Shown here piece by piece: positions 7,960 through 17,011 of a stretch of 64,000 nt of DNA. The stretch is from an uncultured Eggerthella sp. (lineage in GTDB: Bacteria; Actinomycetota; Coriobacteriia; Coriobacteriales; Eggerthellaceae): NCBI GenBank assembly GCA_959607715.1, contig CAUHNN010000006.1, positions 33,581 through 97,580 on the forward strand. Reading direction: 5' to 3'. The notes beneath the pieces are model-generated. The model did not search any database. It was given only the letters and a program-made list of their open reading frames with translations, and was not told the DNA's origin. The first letter of the stretch is position 1. Every line of letters starts with the position of its first letter. A program made the translations under genes and the position numbers.

Positions 7960-9546
7960 ATGAAGAAGCTCGAAGAGGTTCTCCAGGATTGGGAAGCGGT
8001 CATCGGCCTTGAGGTCCACGCCGAGCTGACCACGCTCGAGACGAAGATGTTCTGCAGCTGCAAGCTCGAGTTCGGCGCTGAGCCCAATACCCATACCTGC
8101 CCGGTGTGCCTGGGTCTTCCCGGCGCGTTGCCCGTGCCCAACAAGGCCGCCATCGAATCCATCGTTCTTGCCGGCCTCGCGACCAACTGCGATATCGAGA
8201 AGCGCTCGATGTTCTATCGCAAGAACTACATGTACCCCGATATGTCGAAGAACTTCCAGACCACGCAGGGCCCGATCGCCTTCTGCATGCGTGGTCACCT
8301 CGATCTCGACGTCGACGGGCCGGCAGCCCGCGAGCGCATCGATCTGGGCGACCTGAAGCCCGGCGAGCGCGGCGAAGAGGGATCCACGGCAGTCAACGTC
8401 GTCCGCACCGAAGAGGGATACGTGGCCCATGTGGGTATCGAGCGCATCCATATGGAGGAAGACGCCGGCAAGATGATCCACGTCGGCGGCGGCGAAGGCC
8501 GCATCGCGGGCGCAACGCATTCGTTGGTCGACTACAACCGTGCCGGCACCCCGCTGATCGAGCTGGTCACCCAACCCGATCTTCGCACGCCCGAAGAGGC
8601 GCGCCTGTTCATGCAGAAGCTGCGCCAGATCTACCTGGCCATCGGAATTTCCGACTGTTCGATGGAGGAGGGCTCGCTGCGCTGCGACGGCAACGTGTCG
8701 CTTCGTCGCCGTGGCTCCAAGGAGCTGGGCACCAAGACCGAGCTGAAGAACATGAACTCCTTCAAGAACCTCCACGACGGCCTGGCTTACGAGATCTGCC
8801 GTCAGGCCGAGGTCCTGGAGGAGGGCGGCATCATCTACCAGGAGACTCGCCACTGGGATCCGAGCGCCAAGCGCACCATCGTCATGCGCGTCAAGGAGAC
8901 CGCTGACGACTACCGCTTGTTCCCCGAGCCCGATTTGGCTCCTTACGATCTGTCCGATGAGTTCATCGAAGGTGTTCGCGCCAAGCTTCCCGAGCTTCCC
9001 GATCAGAAGGCCAAGCGCTTCGAATCCGAGTTCGGCTTGTCCGCCTACGATGCGCGCCACCTGGTCGAGCATCGCTCCACCTCGAACTTCTTCGAGGCGT
9101 GCATGGCGGCCGCCGACGACGTGAAGCTGGCGAAACCCCTTGCCAACCTCGTGATCAACGATGTGGCGGCCTACGCCAACGCCACCGGCGTGTCGGACAT
9201 GGCGGAAACGCCGTTGACCCCCGCACGCGCGGTCGAGCTGATCAAGCTGCTCGCCGAAGACGCCATTTCCTCCAAGCAGGCCAAGGAAGTCTTCGCCGCT
9301 GTGCTCGATGAGGACAAGGATCCTGCCGCTGTGATCGAGGAGCGCGGCATGAAGCAGGTCTCCGACACCGGCGCCATCGAGGCCGTCGTCGACGGCGTCC
9401 TGGCCGCTTTCCCCGATAAGGTGGAGCAGTACAAGGGCGGCAAGACCGGTCTTCTGGGCTTTTTCGTGGGTCAGTGCATGAAGGAGATGAAGGGCCAGGG
9501 CAACCCCAAGGTCATCAACGAGCTTCTGGCTAAAAGGCTCTCGTAG
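7960..9546 (+). CDS. gatB: Asp/Glu-tRNA amidotransferase subunit B
   Basis: 528 aa. The catalytic kinase-like domain begins WEAVIGLEVHAEL. A zinc-type cysteine set (CSCKLEFG, then CPVCLGLPG) lies at about 27-50. The conserved YPDMSKNFQTTQ, HMEEDAGK and DYNRAGTPLIE blocks follow. A C-terminal helical tail/YqeY-like domain (about 370-528) binds the tRNA. It phosphorylates the side chain of misacylated Glu or Asp on tRNA and transfers ammonia to it. The start codon immediately follows the gatA stop codon, with AAGGTAGG inside the gatA end as its ribosome binding site. A strong terminator follows. Confidence 0.97.
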   Translation: MKKLEEVLQDWEAVIGLEVHAELTTLETKMFCSCKLEFGAEPNTHTCPVCLGLPGALPVPNKAAIESIVLAGLATNCDIEKRSMFYRKNYMYPDMSKNFQTTQGPIAFCMRGHLDLDVDGPAARERIDLGDLKPGERGEEGSTAVNVVRTEEGYVAHVGIERIHMEEDAGKMIHVGGGEGRIAGATHSLVDYNRAGTPLIELVTQPDLRTPEEARLFMQKLRQIYLAIGISDCSMEEGSLRCDGNVSLRRRGSKELGTKTELKNMNSFKNLHDGLAYEICRQAEVLEEGGIIYQETRHWDPSAKRTIVMRVKETADDYRLFPEPDLAPYDLSDEFIEGVRAKLPELPDQKAKRFESEFGLSAYDARHLVEHRSTSNFFEACMAAADDVKLAKPLANLVINDVAAYANATGVSDMAETPLTPARAVELIKLLAEDAISSKQAKEVFAAVLDEDKDPAAVIEERGMKQVSDTGAIEAVVDGVLAAFPDKVEQYKGGKTGLLGFFVGQCMKEMKGQGNPKVINELLAKRLS

Positions 9547-9586
9547 GGGTTTCTTCGGCGTTTGCGACGCGCCGATGCTTTTGTTC

Positions 9587-9626
9587 GGCGCCCGTCGGCG
9601 GCTTCGTGCCGCACGGGCGCCTTTTT
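9587..9626 (+). terminator. Rho-independent terminator of gatCAB
   Basis: GGCGCCCGT (9587-9595) pairs with ACGGGCGCC (9613-9621), with an inner CGGC/GCCG extension, followed by TTTTT (9622-9626). It lies 40 nt after gatB and ends 25 nt before the chosen recQ start. Confidence 0.93.
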
Positions 9627-9651
9627 AATGGGAAGGAAGGGTGCGCCTGGT

Positions 9652-11544
9652 ATGGAGGAACCGTCTGCGGATGCCGGCTTGATGGACGAAGCGCGTGCGG
9701 CGCTTGAGCGTCATTTCGGTTATGCGTCGTTTCGATCGGGTCAGGAAGATCTGGTGCGCGCCGTACTGGCGGGGCGCGATTGCGTCGGCGTGATGCCCAC
9801 GGGCGCCGGGAAATCCATCTGCTATCAGATCCCGGCCGTGGTCATGGAAGGCCTCACGCTGGTCGTTTCCCCTCTCGTTTCCCTGATGGGCGACCAGGTG
9901 CGCTCGTTGCTCGACGCCGGCATACGCGGTTCGTACCTCAACTCGACGTTGACGCCGGGGCAGCAGGCGACCGTGATGCGCCGTGCGCTTGCGGGCTCCT
10001 ACGACGTGATGTACGTGGCTCCCGAGCGTTTGAGCGATCCGCGCTTCATCTCCTTCGCATCGCAGGCGCATATCCCCCTTCTTGCGGTGGACGAGGCCCA
10101 TTGCGTATCGCAGTGGGGCCAGGATTTCAGGCCGTCGTATCTGGGGGTCGGCGATTTCATCGGGCAGTTGCCCCATCGTCCGGTGGTGGTCGCGCTCACC
10201 GCCACGGCGACCGCAAAGGTGCGCGACGACATCGCCTGCCTGCTCGGCCTTCATGATCCGGTGCGGATCACCACGGGCTTCGATCGCCCGAACCTTCATT
10301 TCGACGTCGAGCAGCTGGCGGGGAAGCGCAAGCTCGTGCGCATCCTTTCCTACGTGCGCGATCACGATAGGGATGCGGGCATCGTCTACTGTTCGACGCG
10401 TAAGGACGTGGAGAAGGTTCACGAGTCCCTGTGCGATGCGGGCCTCGCCGCCGTACGCTACCATGCGGGGCTTTCCGTCGAGGAAAGAACGCGTGCGCAG
10501 GAGGATTTCGTCAATGACGACGCTCTCGTCATGGTGGCCACCAATGCGTTCGGCATGGGGATCGACAAGTCGAACGTGCGCTACGTCATCCACCACAACA
10601 TGCCCGCCTCGCTTGAGGCGTATTACCAGGAAGCGGGGCGTGCGGGGCGCGACGGTGAAGCGTCCGAATGCCTGCTTCTGTGGAATGACGGCGATATCGG
10701 CACGTGCCGCTTCTTCATCGAGCAGGAGTTGGAAAACGAGACCCTTTCGCCCGAAGAACGCGAGGTCGTCCGCGCCTCGCAACGTCGTTTGCTCGCGGCG
10801 ATGACGGGATACTGCTTGACCACGCGCTGCCTTCGCCGCCATATCCTCGAGTATTTCGGCGACGAGGCGGCCGCCGATTGCGGCGCGTGCTCGAACTGCG
10901 AAGGCGGGTTCTCGTCCATCGACGTCACCGCGTGTGCCCGTTGCGTGATGCGCTGCGTTCAGGAAATGCGCGGCCAGTTCGGCAAATCGATGGTGGCCGA
11001 CGTGCTCCACGGCGCGAACAACCAGCGCGTCCGCGAATTCGACCTGGATAAGATGAAGTGCTACGCGGCGTTGCCCGACGAATCGGTGGCGCGCATAAAG
11101 GAGGTCGTCGAGATCTTGGCCTCCGAGGGGTACCTGACCATCAGCGAGGGCCGTTTCCCGCTTGTGGGGCTGGGGCCCCGTGCCCGCGAGGCGGCGACGC
11201 CGGGGTTCTCCCTTTCCATGAAGAGGCCCGCCGAGAAGGTGACGAGGCTTCCCGGGGCGAAGGGGTCGCCGTTCGGTTCATCGGGATCGCCCTCGGCTCT
11301 ATCGAGGGCAGCGCAGGGGCTCGATGGGGACGATGCCGAGCTCTTCGAGCGGCTGCGCGCTCTGCGCAAGCGTTTGGCCGCCGAGGCATCCGTCGCTCCT
11401 TACATGGTCTTCTCCGACGCGACGCTTCGGGGCATGTGTTTGGCGCGCCCACGGAGCCGAGAGGCGCTTCTCGACGTTTCCGGGGTAGGGGCCCGCAAGC
11501 TTGAGCGCTACGGTGACGACTTCCTTCGCGAGATCAACGCTTAA
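9652..11544 (+). CDS. recQ: RecQ-type ATP-dependent DNA helicase
   Basis: 630 aa. Superfamily 2 motifs are in order: Walker A PTGAGKSICYQ, the DEAH box in AVDEAHCVSQWGQ, LTATAT, and the arginine-finger motif QEAGRAGRDG. A RecQ-C-terminal zinc site (CLRRHILEYFG then CGACSNC) follows at about 405-425. A winged helix comes next, and a C-terminal HRDC domain (about 555-630) ends the protein. It unwinds DNA 3' to 5' in recombinational repair and fork restart. ATG 9652 is chosen over upstream in-frame codons because those overlap the gatB terminator, while AAGGAAGG lies 11 nt before 9652. A later ATG at 9682 is possible. Confidence 0.93.
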   Translation: MEEPSADAGLMDEARAALERHFGYASFRSGQEDLVRAVLAGRDCVGVMPTGAGKSICYQIPAVVMEGLTLVVSPLVSLMGDQVRSLLDAGIRGSYLNSTLTPGQQATVMRRALAGSYDVMYVAPERLSDPRFISFASQAHIPLLAVDEAHCVSQWGQDFRPSYLGVGDFIGQLPHRPVVVALTATATAKVRDDIACLLGLHDPVRITTGFDRPNLHFDVEQLAGKRKLVRILSYVRDHDRDAGIVYCSTRKDVEKVHESLCDAGLAAVRYHAGLSVEERTRAQEDFVNDDALVMVATNAFGMGIDKSNVRYVIHHNMPASLEAYYQEAGRAGRDGEASECLLLWNDGDIGTCRFFIEQELENETLSPEEREVVRASQRRLLAAMTGYCLTTRCLRRHILEYFGDEAAADCGACSNCEGGFSSIDVTACARCVMRCVQEMRGQFGKSMVADVLHGANNQRVREFDLDKMKCYAALPDESVARIKEVVEILASEGYLTISEGRFPLVGLGPRAREAATPGFSLSMKRPAEKVTRLPGAKGSPFGSSGSPSALSRAAQGLDGDDAELFERLRALRKRLAAEASVAPYMVFSDATLRGMCLARPRSREALLDVSGVGARKLERYGDDFLREINA

Positions 11545-11598
11545 CGGGGCCTCGACGCGCATCGGCTTCGGTTGTTTCCCTACGATTGGGGCGAAGCG

Positions 11599-13026
11599 TT
11601 ATTCCAGGTGGGCGTGGCCGTCCTCTTCGATGACGAAGGGGCCCTCGACTGCGGCATCCTTGGGCAGCGCGAAGCTCAGGATGACGGCGGTGAGGAAGGT
11701 GAGGGCGACGCTGTTGCCCACGAAGATATCCTGGAGCAGGACGGGGAAGTTCACGAAGATGTCGCCGACCTGGGTGAACCCGATGCCGACGGCGAGGGAG
11801 ACGGCGGCGATGGTGATGTTGCGCTGCGTGAAGCCGGCATTCGCGATCATCTGGAATCCGCTTAGGATGATGCTGCCGAACATCATGATGGTGCAGCCTC
11901 CTAGAACGGCGTCGGGCACGGAGCCGAACAGCGCGCCGATGGCGGGAACGAACCCGGCAAGCGCCAGGACCGCCGCGCCGCAGGCGATGGCCTTGCGGTT
12001 GACGACTTTGGTCATGGCGATCAGCCCGATGTTTTGGGCGAAGGTCGTCAGCGGCGAGCATCCGAAGATGCCGGAAAGGGCACTCACGAAGCCGTCCGCG
12101 GTGATCGCGCCGGCGAATTCCTTCTCGGTAGGCTGGCGCTTCAGGCCGATTGCGGCGACGGCGGCCGTGTCGCCGAGGGTTTCAGCTGCGCTCACCAGGT
12201 AAAGCAGGACGACCGAGACGATGGCTCCGGCGTGGAATTCGGGGGCGAACGGCATCAGCTGGGGGAAGGAAAGGAAGGTCAGGTTCTGGAAAGCGGTGAA
12301 GTCGACCTTGCCCAGGCAAAGCGCGAGAACGTAGCCCGTCCCGAGGCCGAAGAGGACCGAAAGCTGCTTGACGCTGCCCTTCGCCAGGGCTTGGAACGCC
12401 AGGCAGGAAATGAGGGCGACGGCTCCGAGCACCAGGTTCTCGACCGAGCCGAAGTCGGCGGCGCCTGATCCGCCGCCGAAGGATTCGGCGCCGACGGACA
12501 GTAGCGAGAAGCCGATGGAGGTGACCACCACGGCAGAGACGATGGGGGTGATGAAGCGGCGCCAGTATTTGGCGAACAGGCCGAGTAGGCCTTCGGCGAC
12601 GCCGCCCACGATGACCGCGCCGATGACTGCGCCGTAGCCGTAGGTCGCGGCGATGCCGCAGAGCACCGTGACGAAGGTGAAGCTGACGCCCATGACGATG
12701 GGCAGCCCCGAGCCTATGCGCCAGACGGGAAACAGCTGGATGGCCGTGCCGATGGCGGCGATGATCATGGCGTTTTGGACGAGCATGGCGGAAGTGGTGC
12801 TATCGAACCCAGCGGCCGCGGCGATGATGGCGATGGGCGCCAGGTTGGCCACGAACATGGCCAAGACGTGCTGAACGCCGTAGGGAAACGCCTTTGCCAC
12901 CGACACGCGTCCGTTGAAGCTCGAGAGCTCCTGCTCGAGGTTCGCGTTTTCGGCGGCTCGGTCGCGCGCGGTGGTGTCTGCGTCGGTTTCGGTCGACGTC
13001 GGGGAGGTTTTCTTGAAGAGGCTCAT
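11599..13026 (-). CDS. pbuX: Xanthine/uracil-type permease (NCS2 family)
   Basis: 475 aa. A hydrophilic N-terminus (about 1-40) is followed by about 12-14 membrane segments. The NCS2 hallmark regions are visible: GVQHVLAMFVANLAPI at the first helix, a Ser-Ala-Ala-Glu-Thr stretch (YLVSAAETLGDT) that carries the substrate-binding Glu, and a second re-entrant region around GIFGCSPLTTFAQNIG. It should import xanthine or a related purine with protons or sodium. Its ATG overlaps the end of xpt by 4 nt (ATGA), so permease and phosphoribosyltransferase are coupled. The genetic link to xpt is the main reason for choosing xanthine over uracil. Confidence 0.87.
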   Translation of the reverse strand: MSLFKKTSPTSTETDADTTARDRAAENANLEQELSSFNGRVSVAKAFPYGVQHVLAMFVANLAPIAIIAAAAGFDSTTSAMLVQNAMIIAAIGTAIQLFPVWRIGSGLPIVMGVSFTFVTVLCGIAATYGYGAVIGAVIVGGVAEGLLGLFAKYWRRFITPIVSAVVVTSIGFSLLSVGAESFGGGSGAADFGSVENLVLGAVALISCLAFQALAKGSVKQLSVLFGLGTGYVLALCLGKVDFTAFQNLTFLSFPQLMPFAPEFHAGAIVSVVLLYLVSAAETLGDTAAVAAIGLKRQPTEKEFAGAITADGFVSALSGIFGCSPLTTFAQNIGLIAMTKVVNRKAIACGAAVLALAGFVPAIGALFGSVPDAVLGGCTIMMFGSIILSGFQMIANAGFTQRNITIAAVSLAVGIGFTQVGDIFVNFPVLLQDIFVGNSVALTFLTAVILSFALPKDAAVEGPFVIEEDGHAHLE

Positions 13027-13598
13027 CGGAAGGAGATCTCCCCCGTTTCGGGGTCCATGGCTTCGACGATGGCCAGAGATTCGAGACGGTACCCGCGCTT
13101 GCGCAGGTCATCCCCGCCGTCCTGGAATCCCTTCTCGATGGCGATGCCGATGCCCTCGACCGTGGCACCCGCCTTCTCGCAGACGTCGATCAGCCCGTTC
13201 ATGGCGCATCCGTTGGCCATGAAGTCGTCGATCAGCAGCACGTGGTCGTCCGGTCCGATGAACTTCTTGGAGACGATGACGTCGAAGACCTTGCCGTGGG
13301 TGAAGGATTGGACCTTGGTGCACCACGACGATCCGTCGAGGTTGATCGACTGGCTTTTCTTGGCGAAAACCACGGGCACGCCAAGTTCGGCGGCGACGAT
13401 GGCGGCGATGCCGATGCCGGATGCCTCGATGGTGAGGATCTTGTTGATGGGACGATCGGAGAAAAGCCGGCCCCATTCCTTCGCCATCTCCTTGAAGAGG
13501 GAGACGTCCATTTGATGGTTGAGGAAGACGTCGACTTTCAGGACGTCTTTGCTCTTTACGACGCCGTCGCGCCTGATTCGCTCTTCGAGTGCTTTCAC
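13023..13598 (-). CDS. xpt: Xanthine phosphoribosyltransferase
   Basis: 191 aa, the normal Xpt length. The PRPP loop LLIDDFMANGCAMNG and the Xpt-specific TIEASGIGIA and FAKKSQS blocks are present. It converts xanthine and PRPP to XMP in purine salvage. The start is GTG with AAAGGAG 7 nt upstream. It is the first gene of an xpt-pbuX operon, the arrangement often controlled by a purine riboswitch or PurR. I looked through the 260 nt upstream and did not recognise the purine-riboswitch core. A 12-bp perfect palindrome at 13750-13761 lies between this gene and the divergent transporter. Confidence 0.92.
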   Translation of the reverse strand: MKALEERIRRDGVVKSKDVLKVDVFLNHQMDVSLFKEMAKEWGRLFSDRPINKILTIEASGIGIAAIVAAELGVPVVFAKKSQSINLDGSSWCTKVQSFTHGKVFDVIVSKKFIGPDDHVLLIDDFMANGCAMNGLIDVCEKAGATVEGIGIAIEKGFQDGGDDLRKRGYRLESLAIVEAMDPETGEISFR

Positions 13599-13749
13599 GT
13601 ATCCGCTCCTTTGCCTATGGCCCGCGGCATGCTCGGGGAGCTCTGTCGCCGGGCGTGATCCGGATCCTTCCTCAATGAACTTCTCAGTTTATCGAAAAGA
13701 GGGGCGCTGTAGCCCTTCCGCCGAACACTTTTCGGGGCGATTCCGCGAT

Positions 13750-13769
13750 ACAGGCGCCTGTCGTATACT
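13750..13769 (+). promoter_or_regulatory. Promoter with palindromic operator candidate
   Basis: A perfect 12-bp palindrome ACAGGCGCCTGT (13750-13761) ends 2 nt before a TATACT -10-like element (13764-13769), so it would sit in the promoter spacer, where a repressor would block RNA polymerase. The matching -35 region (TTCCGC near 13741) is weak. It lies between the divergent xpt and sodium-symporter genes and could serve either. Confidence 0.45.
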
Positions 13770-13858
13770 GATTCGGTTGCGCGCGCCGTCTTTTCTTCGG
13801 GTGACGCATCGAGATGCGTGCGCTTCGCTTTGCTTCATCAAGAGATTCGGAGGGTGCC

Positions 13859-15274
13859 GTGGCTGCGGAACAGCAGATCACCGATGATTCGCGCGAAAAA
13901 TTCTCGTCCCGTTTGGGCTTTCTGCTCATCAGCGCGGGATGCGCGATCGGCCTGGGGAACATCTGGCGCTTCCCTTATATCACAGGTGAATACGGTGGGG
14001 CCGCGTTCATCTTGCTTATCGTGTTCTTCCTCGTCGTGCTCGGACTTCCCGTGCTCGTCATGGAGTTCGCGGTGGGCCGCGCGAGCTACCGTTCGACGGC
14101 GCGCAGTTTCGATGCGCTTGAGCCGCGAGGCGCGAAATGGCACTGGTTCAAGTGGATGACGCTTGCCGGAAACTACATCCTCATGATGTTCTACACCACG
14201 GTTTGCGGTTGGATGGTCGCTTATCTCTTCAAGATGGGCGCCGGCACCTTCAACGACGCTTCGGTCGATATCCCGGCCGTGTTCTCGTCCATGACGGGGG
14301 ACCCCTTCGAGATGACGGGCTGGATGCTCCTCGTCACCTTGGTCGGCTTCGCCGTGTGCGCTCTTGGCGTGCAGAAAGGCGTCGAGCGCATCACCAAGTA
14401 CATGATGGCGGCGCTGTTCGTCCTCATGGCCATCTTGTGCGTGTGGGCCTGCACCCTTCCGGGCGCTGAGGCCGGTCTTGAGTTCTACCTGCTGCCCGAC
14501 TTCGACAAGCTCTTCAACAACCCGAACGCGAATTTCACCGAGGTTCTCTACGCGGCCATGGGGCAGGCTTTCTTCATGCTCTCGATCGGTGCCGGTTCGA
14601 TGTCGATCTTCGGCAGCTACATCGGGCGCGACCGTAAGCTCACCGGTGAGGCCGTGCGCATCGCCGGGCTCGACACGCTCGTTGCCATCATGGCCGGCTT
14701 GATCATCTTCCCCGCTTGCTTTGCCTACAACGTCGCGCCCGACGCTGGCCCCAACCTGGTGTTCCTTACGCTTCCGTACGTCTTCGAGCAGATGCCCTTG
14801 GGCCAGCTCTGGGGAACGGTCTTCTTCCTGTGCCTGGCGTTCGCCGCTTTGTCGACGGTGATCGCCGTGTTCGAGAACATCCTTCGTTTCTCGATGGACG
14901 AGTGGAACATCACGCGCAAGCGCGCCATTGCCGTCAACGCGCCGCTCCTCGCGCTTCTTTCGATGCCCTGCGTTTTGGGCCTTTCTGTTTGGGCGGGCGT
15001 TCAGATTCCCGGCATCGGCGACATCCAGTCGGTCGAGGACTTCATCGTTTCGAACAACATCCTCGTGCTCGGTGGCCTCGTTTTCGTCCTGTTCTGCACC
15101 ACCCGCTTCGGTTGGGGGTGGAAGAACTTCTTGGCGGAGGCCGATGCCGGCGAGGGCATGCCTTTCCCGAAGGCTCTTTACTATTGGACGCGGTTCGGCG
15201 TCCCTGTGCTCATCGCCGTCATTTTCGTGATGGGGTGGATCCCCAAGATCCAGTACTGGCTCGGTCTCGGCTAG
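13859..15274 (+). CDS. Sodium-dependent symporter, NSS/SNF family (copy 1)
   Basis: 471 aa, about 11-12 membrane segments in the LeuT fold. The family signature GLGNIWRFPYITGEYGG at TM1 carries the unwound Na+/substrate site. NSS proteins import amino acids or amines with sodium; the substrate cannot be read from the sequence. The start is taken as GTG 13859 because GGAGGG lies 5 nt before it and the protein then lines up end to end with the next gene's product; an ATG 45 nt upstream has no ribosome binding site. It is one of two tandem paralogues separated by 100 nt. Confidence 0.88.
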   Translation: MAAEQQITDDSREKFSSRLGFLLISAGCAIGLGNIWRFPYITGEYGGAAFILLIVFFLVVLGLPVLVMEFAVGRASYRSTARSFDALEPRGAKWHWFKWMTLAGNYILMMFYTTVCGWMVAYLFKMGAGTFNDASVDIPAVFSSMTGDPFEMTGWMLLVTLVGFAVCALGVQKGVERITKYMMAALFVLMAILCVWACTLPGAEAGLEFYLLPDFDKLFNNPNANFTEVLYAAMGQAFFMLSIGAGSMSIFGSYIGRDRKLTGEAVRIAGLDTLVAIMAGLIIFPACFAYNVAPDAGPNLVFLTLPYVFEQMPLGQLWGTVFFLCLAFAALSTVIAVFENILRFSMDEWNITRKRAIAVNAPLLALLSMPCVLGLSVWAGVQIPGIGDIQSVEDFIVSNNILVLGGLVFVLFCTTRFGWGWKNFLAEADAGEGMPFPKALYYWTRFGVPVLIAVIFVMGWIPKIQYWLGLG

Positions 15275-15374
15275 CCGCCGCGTGCGGCTGGGCGCGGACA
15301 TGCCGGTGATGTGAGCTGGCGACGGCGCGGCAATCATTCAGCAGGAAGTTAATCAAGAAGGTATCGGAGAAGAC

Positions 15375-16781
15375 GTGGCAGAAGAAAAAGCGATAACCGA
15401 CGAGGGGCGCGAGAAGTTCTCGAATCGCCTCGGCTTCATTCTCATCAGCGCCGGGTGCGCGATCGGTCTGGGGAACATCTGGCGTTTCCCCTACATCACG
15501 GGCGAGTACGGCGGCGCGGCGTTCGTGCTGCTCATCCTCTTCTTCCTTCTTGTGTTGGGCGTGCCTATCCTGGTGATGGAGTTCGCGGTGGGGCGCGCAA
15601 GCTACCGTTCGCTCGCGCGCAGCTACGAGGCCCTCGAGCCGCGCGGGACGAAATGGCATCGCTTCAAGTGGCTTGGCCTGGTCGGTTGCTATCTGCTCAT
15701 GATGTTCTATACCGTGGTGTGCGGGTGGACCATCGCGTACTTCGTCAAAGCCGCGATGGGGACTTTCGATGGAACCGAAGACGTTGCGGCGGTGTTCGGC
15801 GGCATGATCGGAAACCCCTTCGAGCTGACGGGGTGGATGCTGCTCGTCGCGGCGATCGGCTTCGGCGTGTGCGCCCTCGGTCTGCAGAAGGGCGTCGAGC
15901 GCGTCACGAAGATCATGATGGCGGCGCTGTTCGTCATCATGATCGCCTTGTGCGTCAATTCGCTTTTGCTGCCGGGCGGTCAGGCGGGCCTCGAGTTCTA
16001 CCTGCTGCCCGATTTCGACAAGCTTTTCAACAATCCCGATGCGAGCTTTGCCCAGATCGTGTACGCGGCGATGGGACAGGCGATGTTCATGCTCTCGATC
16101 GGCGTCGGGTCGATGTCGATCTTCGGTAGCTACATGACGCGCGACAGGAAGCTTACCGGCGAGGCCGCCAACATCGCGCTTCTCGACGTCCTCGTGGCCA
16201 TCATGGCGGGCCTGATCATCTTCCCCGCGTGCTTTGCCTACGGGGTGAGCCCCGATGCTGGACCTGGCCTGGTGTTCCTCACGCTTCCTCATGTGTTCGA
16301 GCAGATGCCGTTTGGGCAGCTTTGGGGAGCGCTGTTCTTTCTGTTTGTGGCGACGGCCGCCCTTTCTTCGGTCATCGCCGTGTTCGAGGCGATCCTTCGT
16401 TTCGCCATGGACGAGTGGGGCATCACGCGTAAGCGTGCGGTCATGATCAACGCCCCTCTGCTCGTGCTGCTCTCCATGCCCTGCGTGCTGGGCTACAACG
16501 TGTGGGCCGACTTCATGGTCCCCGGTATCGGCGACGTTCAGTCGCTCGAGGACTTCGTTCTTTCCAACAACATCCTGCCTATCGGCTGCTTGCTGTTCGT
16601 TTTGTTCTGCACGACGAAGCGCGGTTGGGGATGGGCCAAGTTCATCGAGGAGGCCGATCGCGGCAAGGGCGTGAATTTCCCCGCATGGGCTCGCCTTTGG
16701 GTGAAGTACGGTGTGCCGGCCTTGATCCTGATCGTTTTCGTGTGCGGTTGGCTGCCCACCCTGCAGGTGTGGCTCGCCTAG
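15375..16781 (+). CDS. Sodium-dependent symporter, NSS/SNF family (copy 2)
   Basis: 468 aa, GTG start with GGAG 6 nt upstream. It is clearly a paralogue of the preceding gene: both begin with a short acidic tail, then REKFS-RLGF, the same GLGNIWRFPYITGEYGG signature, FEQMP-GQLWG and the same C-terminal tryptophan-rich helix. Differences cluster in loops and TM3-TM4. The pair may form a heteromeric or substrate-diverged set; bacterial NSS proteins are normally monomers, so different substrate ranges are more likely. The genes share direction and spacing and are probably co-transcribed. Confidence 0.88.
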   Translation: MAEEKAITDEGREKFSNRLGFILISAGCAIGLGNIWRFPYITGEYGGAAFVLLILFFLLVLGVPILVMEFAVGRASYRSLARSYEALEPRGTKWHRFKWLGLVGCYLLMMFYTVVCGWTIAYFVKAAMGTFDGTEDVAAVFGGMIGNPFELTGWMLLVAAIGFGVCALGLQKGVERVTKIMMAALFVIMIALCVNSLLLPGGQAGLEFYLLPDFDKLFNNPDASFAQIVYAAMGQAMFMLSIGVGSMSIFGSYMTRDRKLTGEAANIALLDVLVAIMAGLIIFPACFAYGVSPDAGPGLVFLTLPHVFEQMPFGQLWGALFFLFVATAALSSVIAVFEAILRFAMDEWGITRKRAVMINAPLLVLLSMPCVLGYNVWADFMVPGIGDVQSLEDFVLSNNILPIGCLLFVLFCTTKRGWGWAKFIEEADRGKGVNFPAWARLWVKYGVPALILIVFVCGWLPTLQVWLA

Positions 16782-16912
16782 TGCATCGCTGGAGGGCGCC
16801 TGGGGGACGGTGGCCCGCCCGCGGCGTTGCCGCTGCGGTTCCGCTTGCCTGTCGCGTAGCAGAGGGATTGCCTTCGTCGCGAACTCGTCCGCAATACCGT
16901 GCAGCGTAAGAA

Positions 16913-16958
16913 AGCCTCCTTCCGTACGGGCTGTGGTTCGCCCTGCGGGAAGGAGGCT
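16913..16958. terminator. Bidirectional terminator between the symporter pair and usp
   Basis: An 11-bp stem (AGCCTCCTTCC at 16913-16923 with its complement at 16948-16958) has an inner CGGG/CCCTG extension. On the minus strand it is followed by TTTCTT, on the plus strand by CCTTTG. It lies between two convergent genes, so it can serve both. The remaining bases from 16782 to 17011 show nothing else recognisable. Confidence 0.8.
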
Positions 16959-17011
16959 CCTTTGCGGCGGGTTGGCCGTCCTGTGCCGATCGAATCGGTG
17001 GGGCAGCGTCG

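Noticed and set aside
6382..9072. Long open frame on the minus strand opposite gatA/gatB
   Set aside because: It is a shadow of the two conserved amidotransferase genes, caused by high GC content; the product has no motif.
9562..9651. Upstream in-frame start codons for recQ
   Set aside because: They would put the start inside the strong gatB terminator and add a tail with no family similarity; 9652 has a proper ribosome binding site.
13599..13750. Purine riboswitch upstream of xpt
   Set aside because: The core paired loops and conserved pyrimidine residues of the purine riboswitch are not seen on the minus strand; expected by context but not present in recognisable form.
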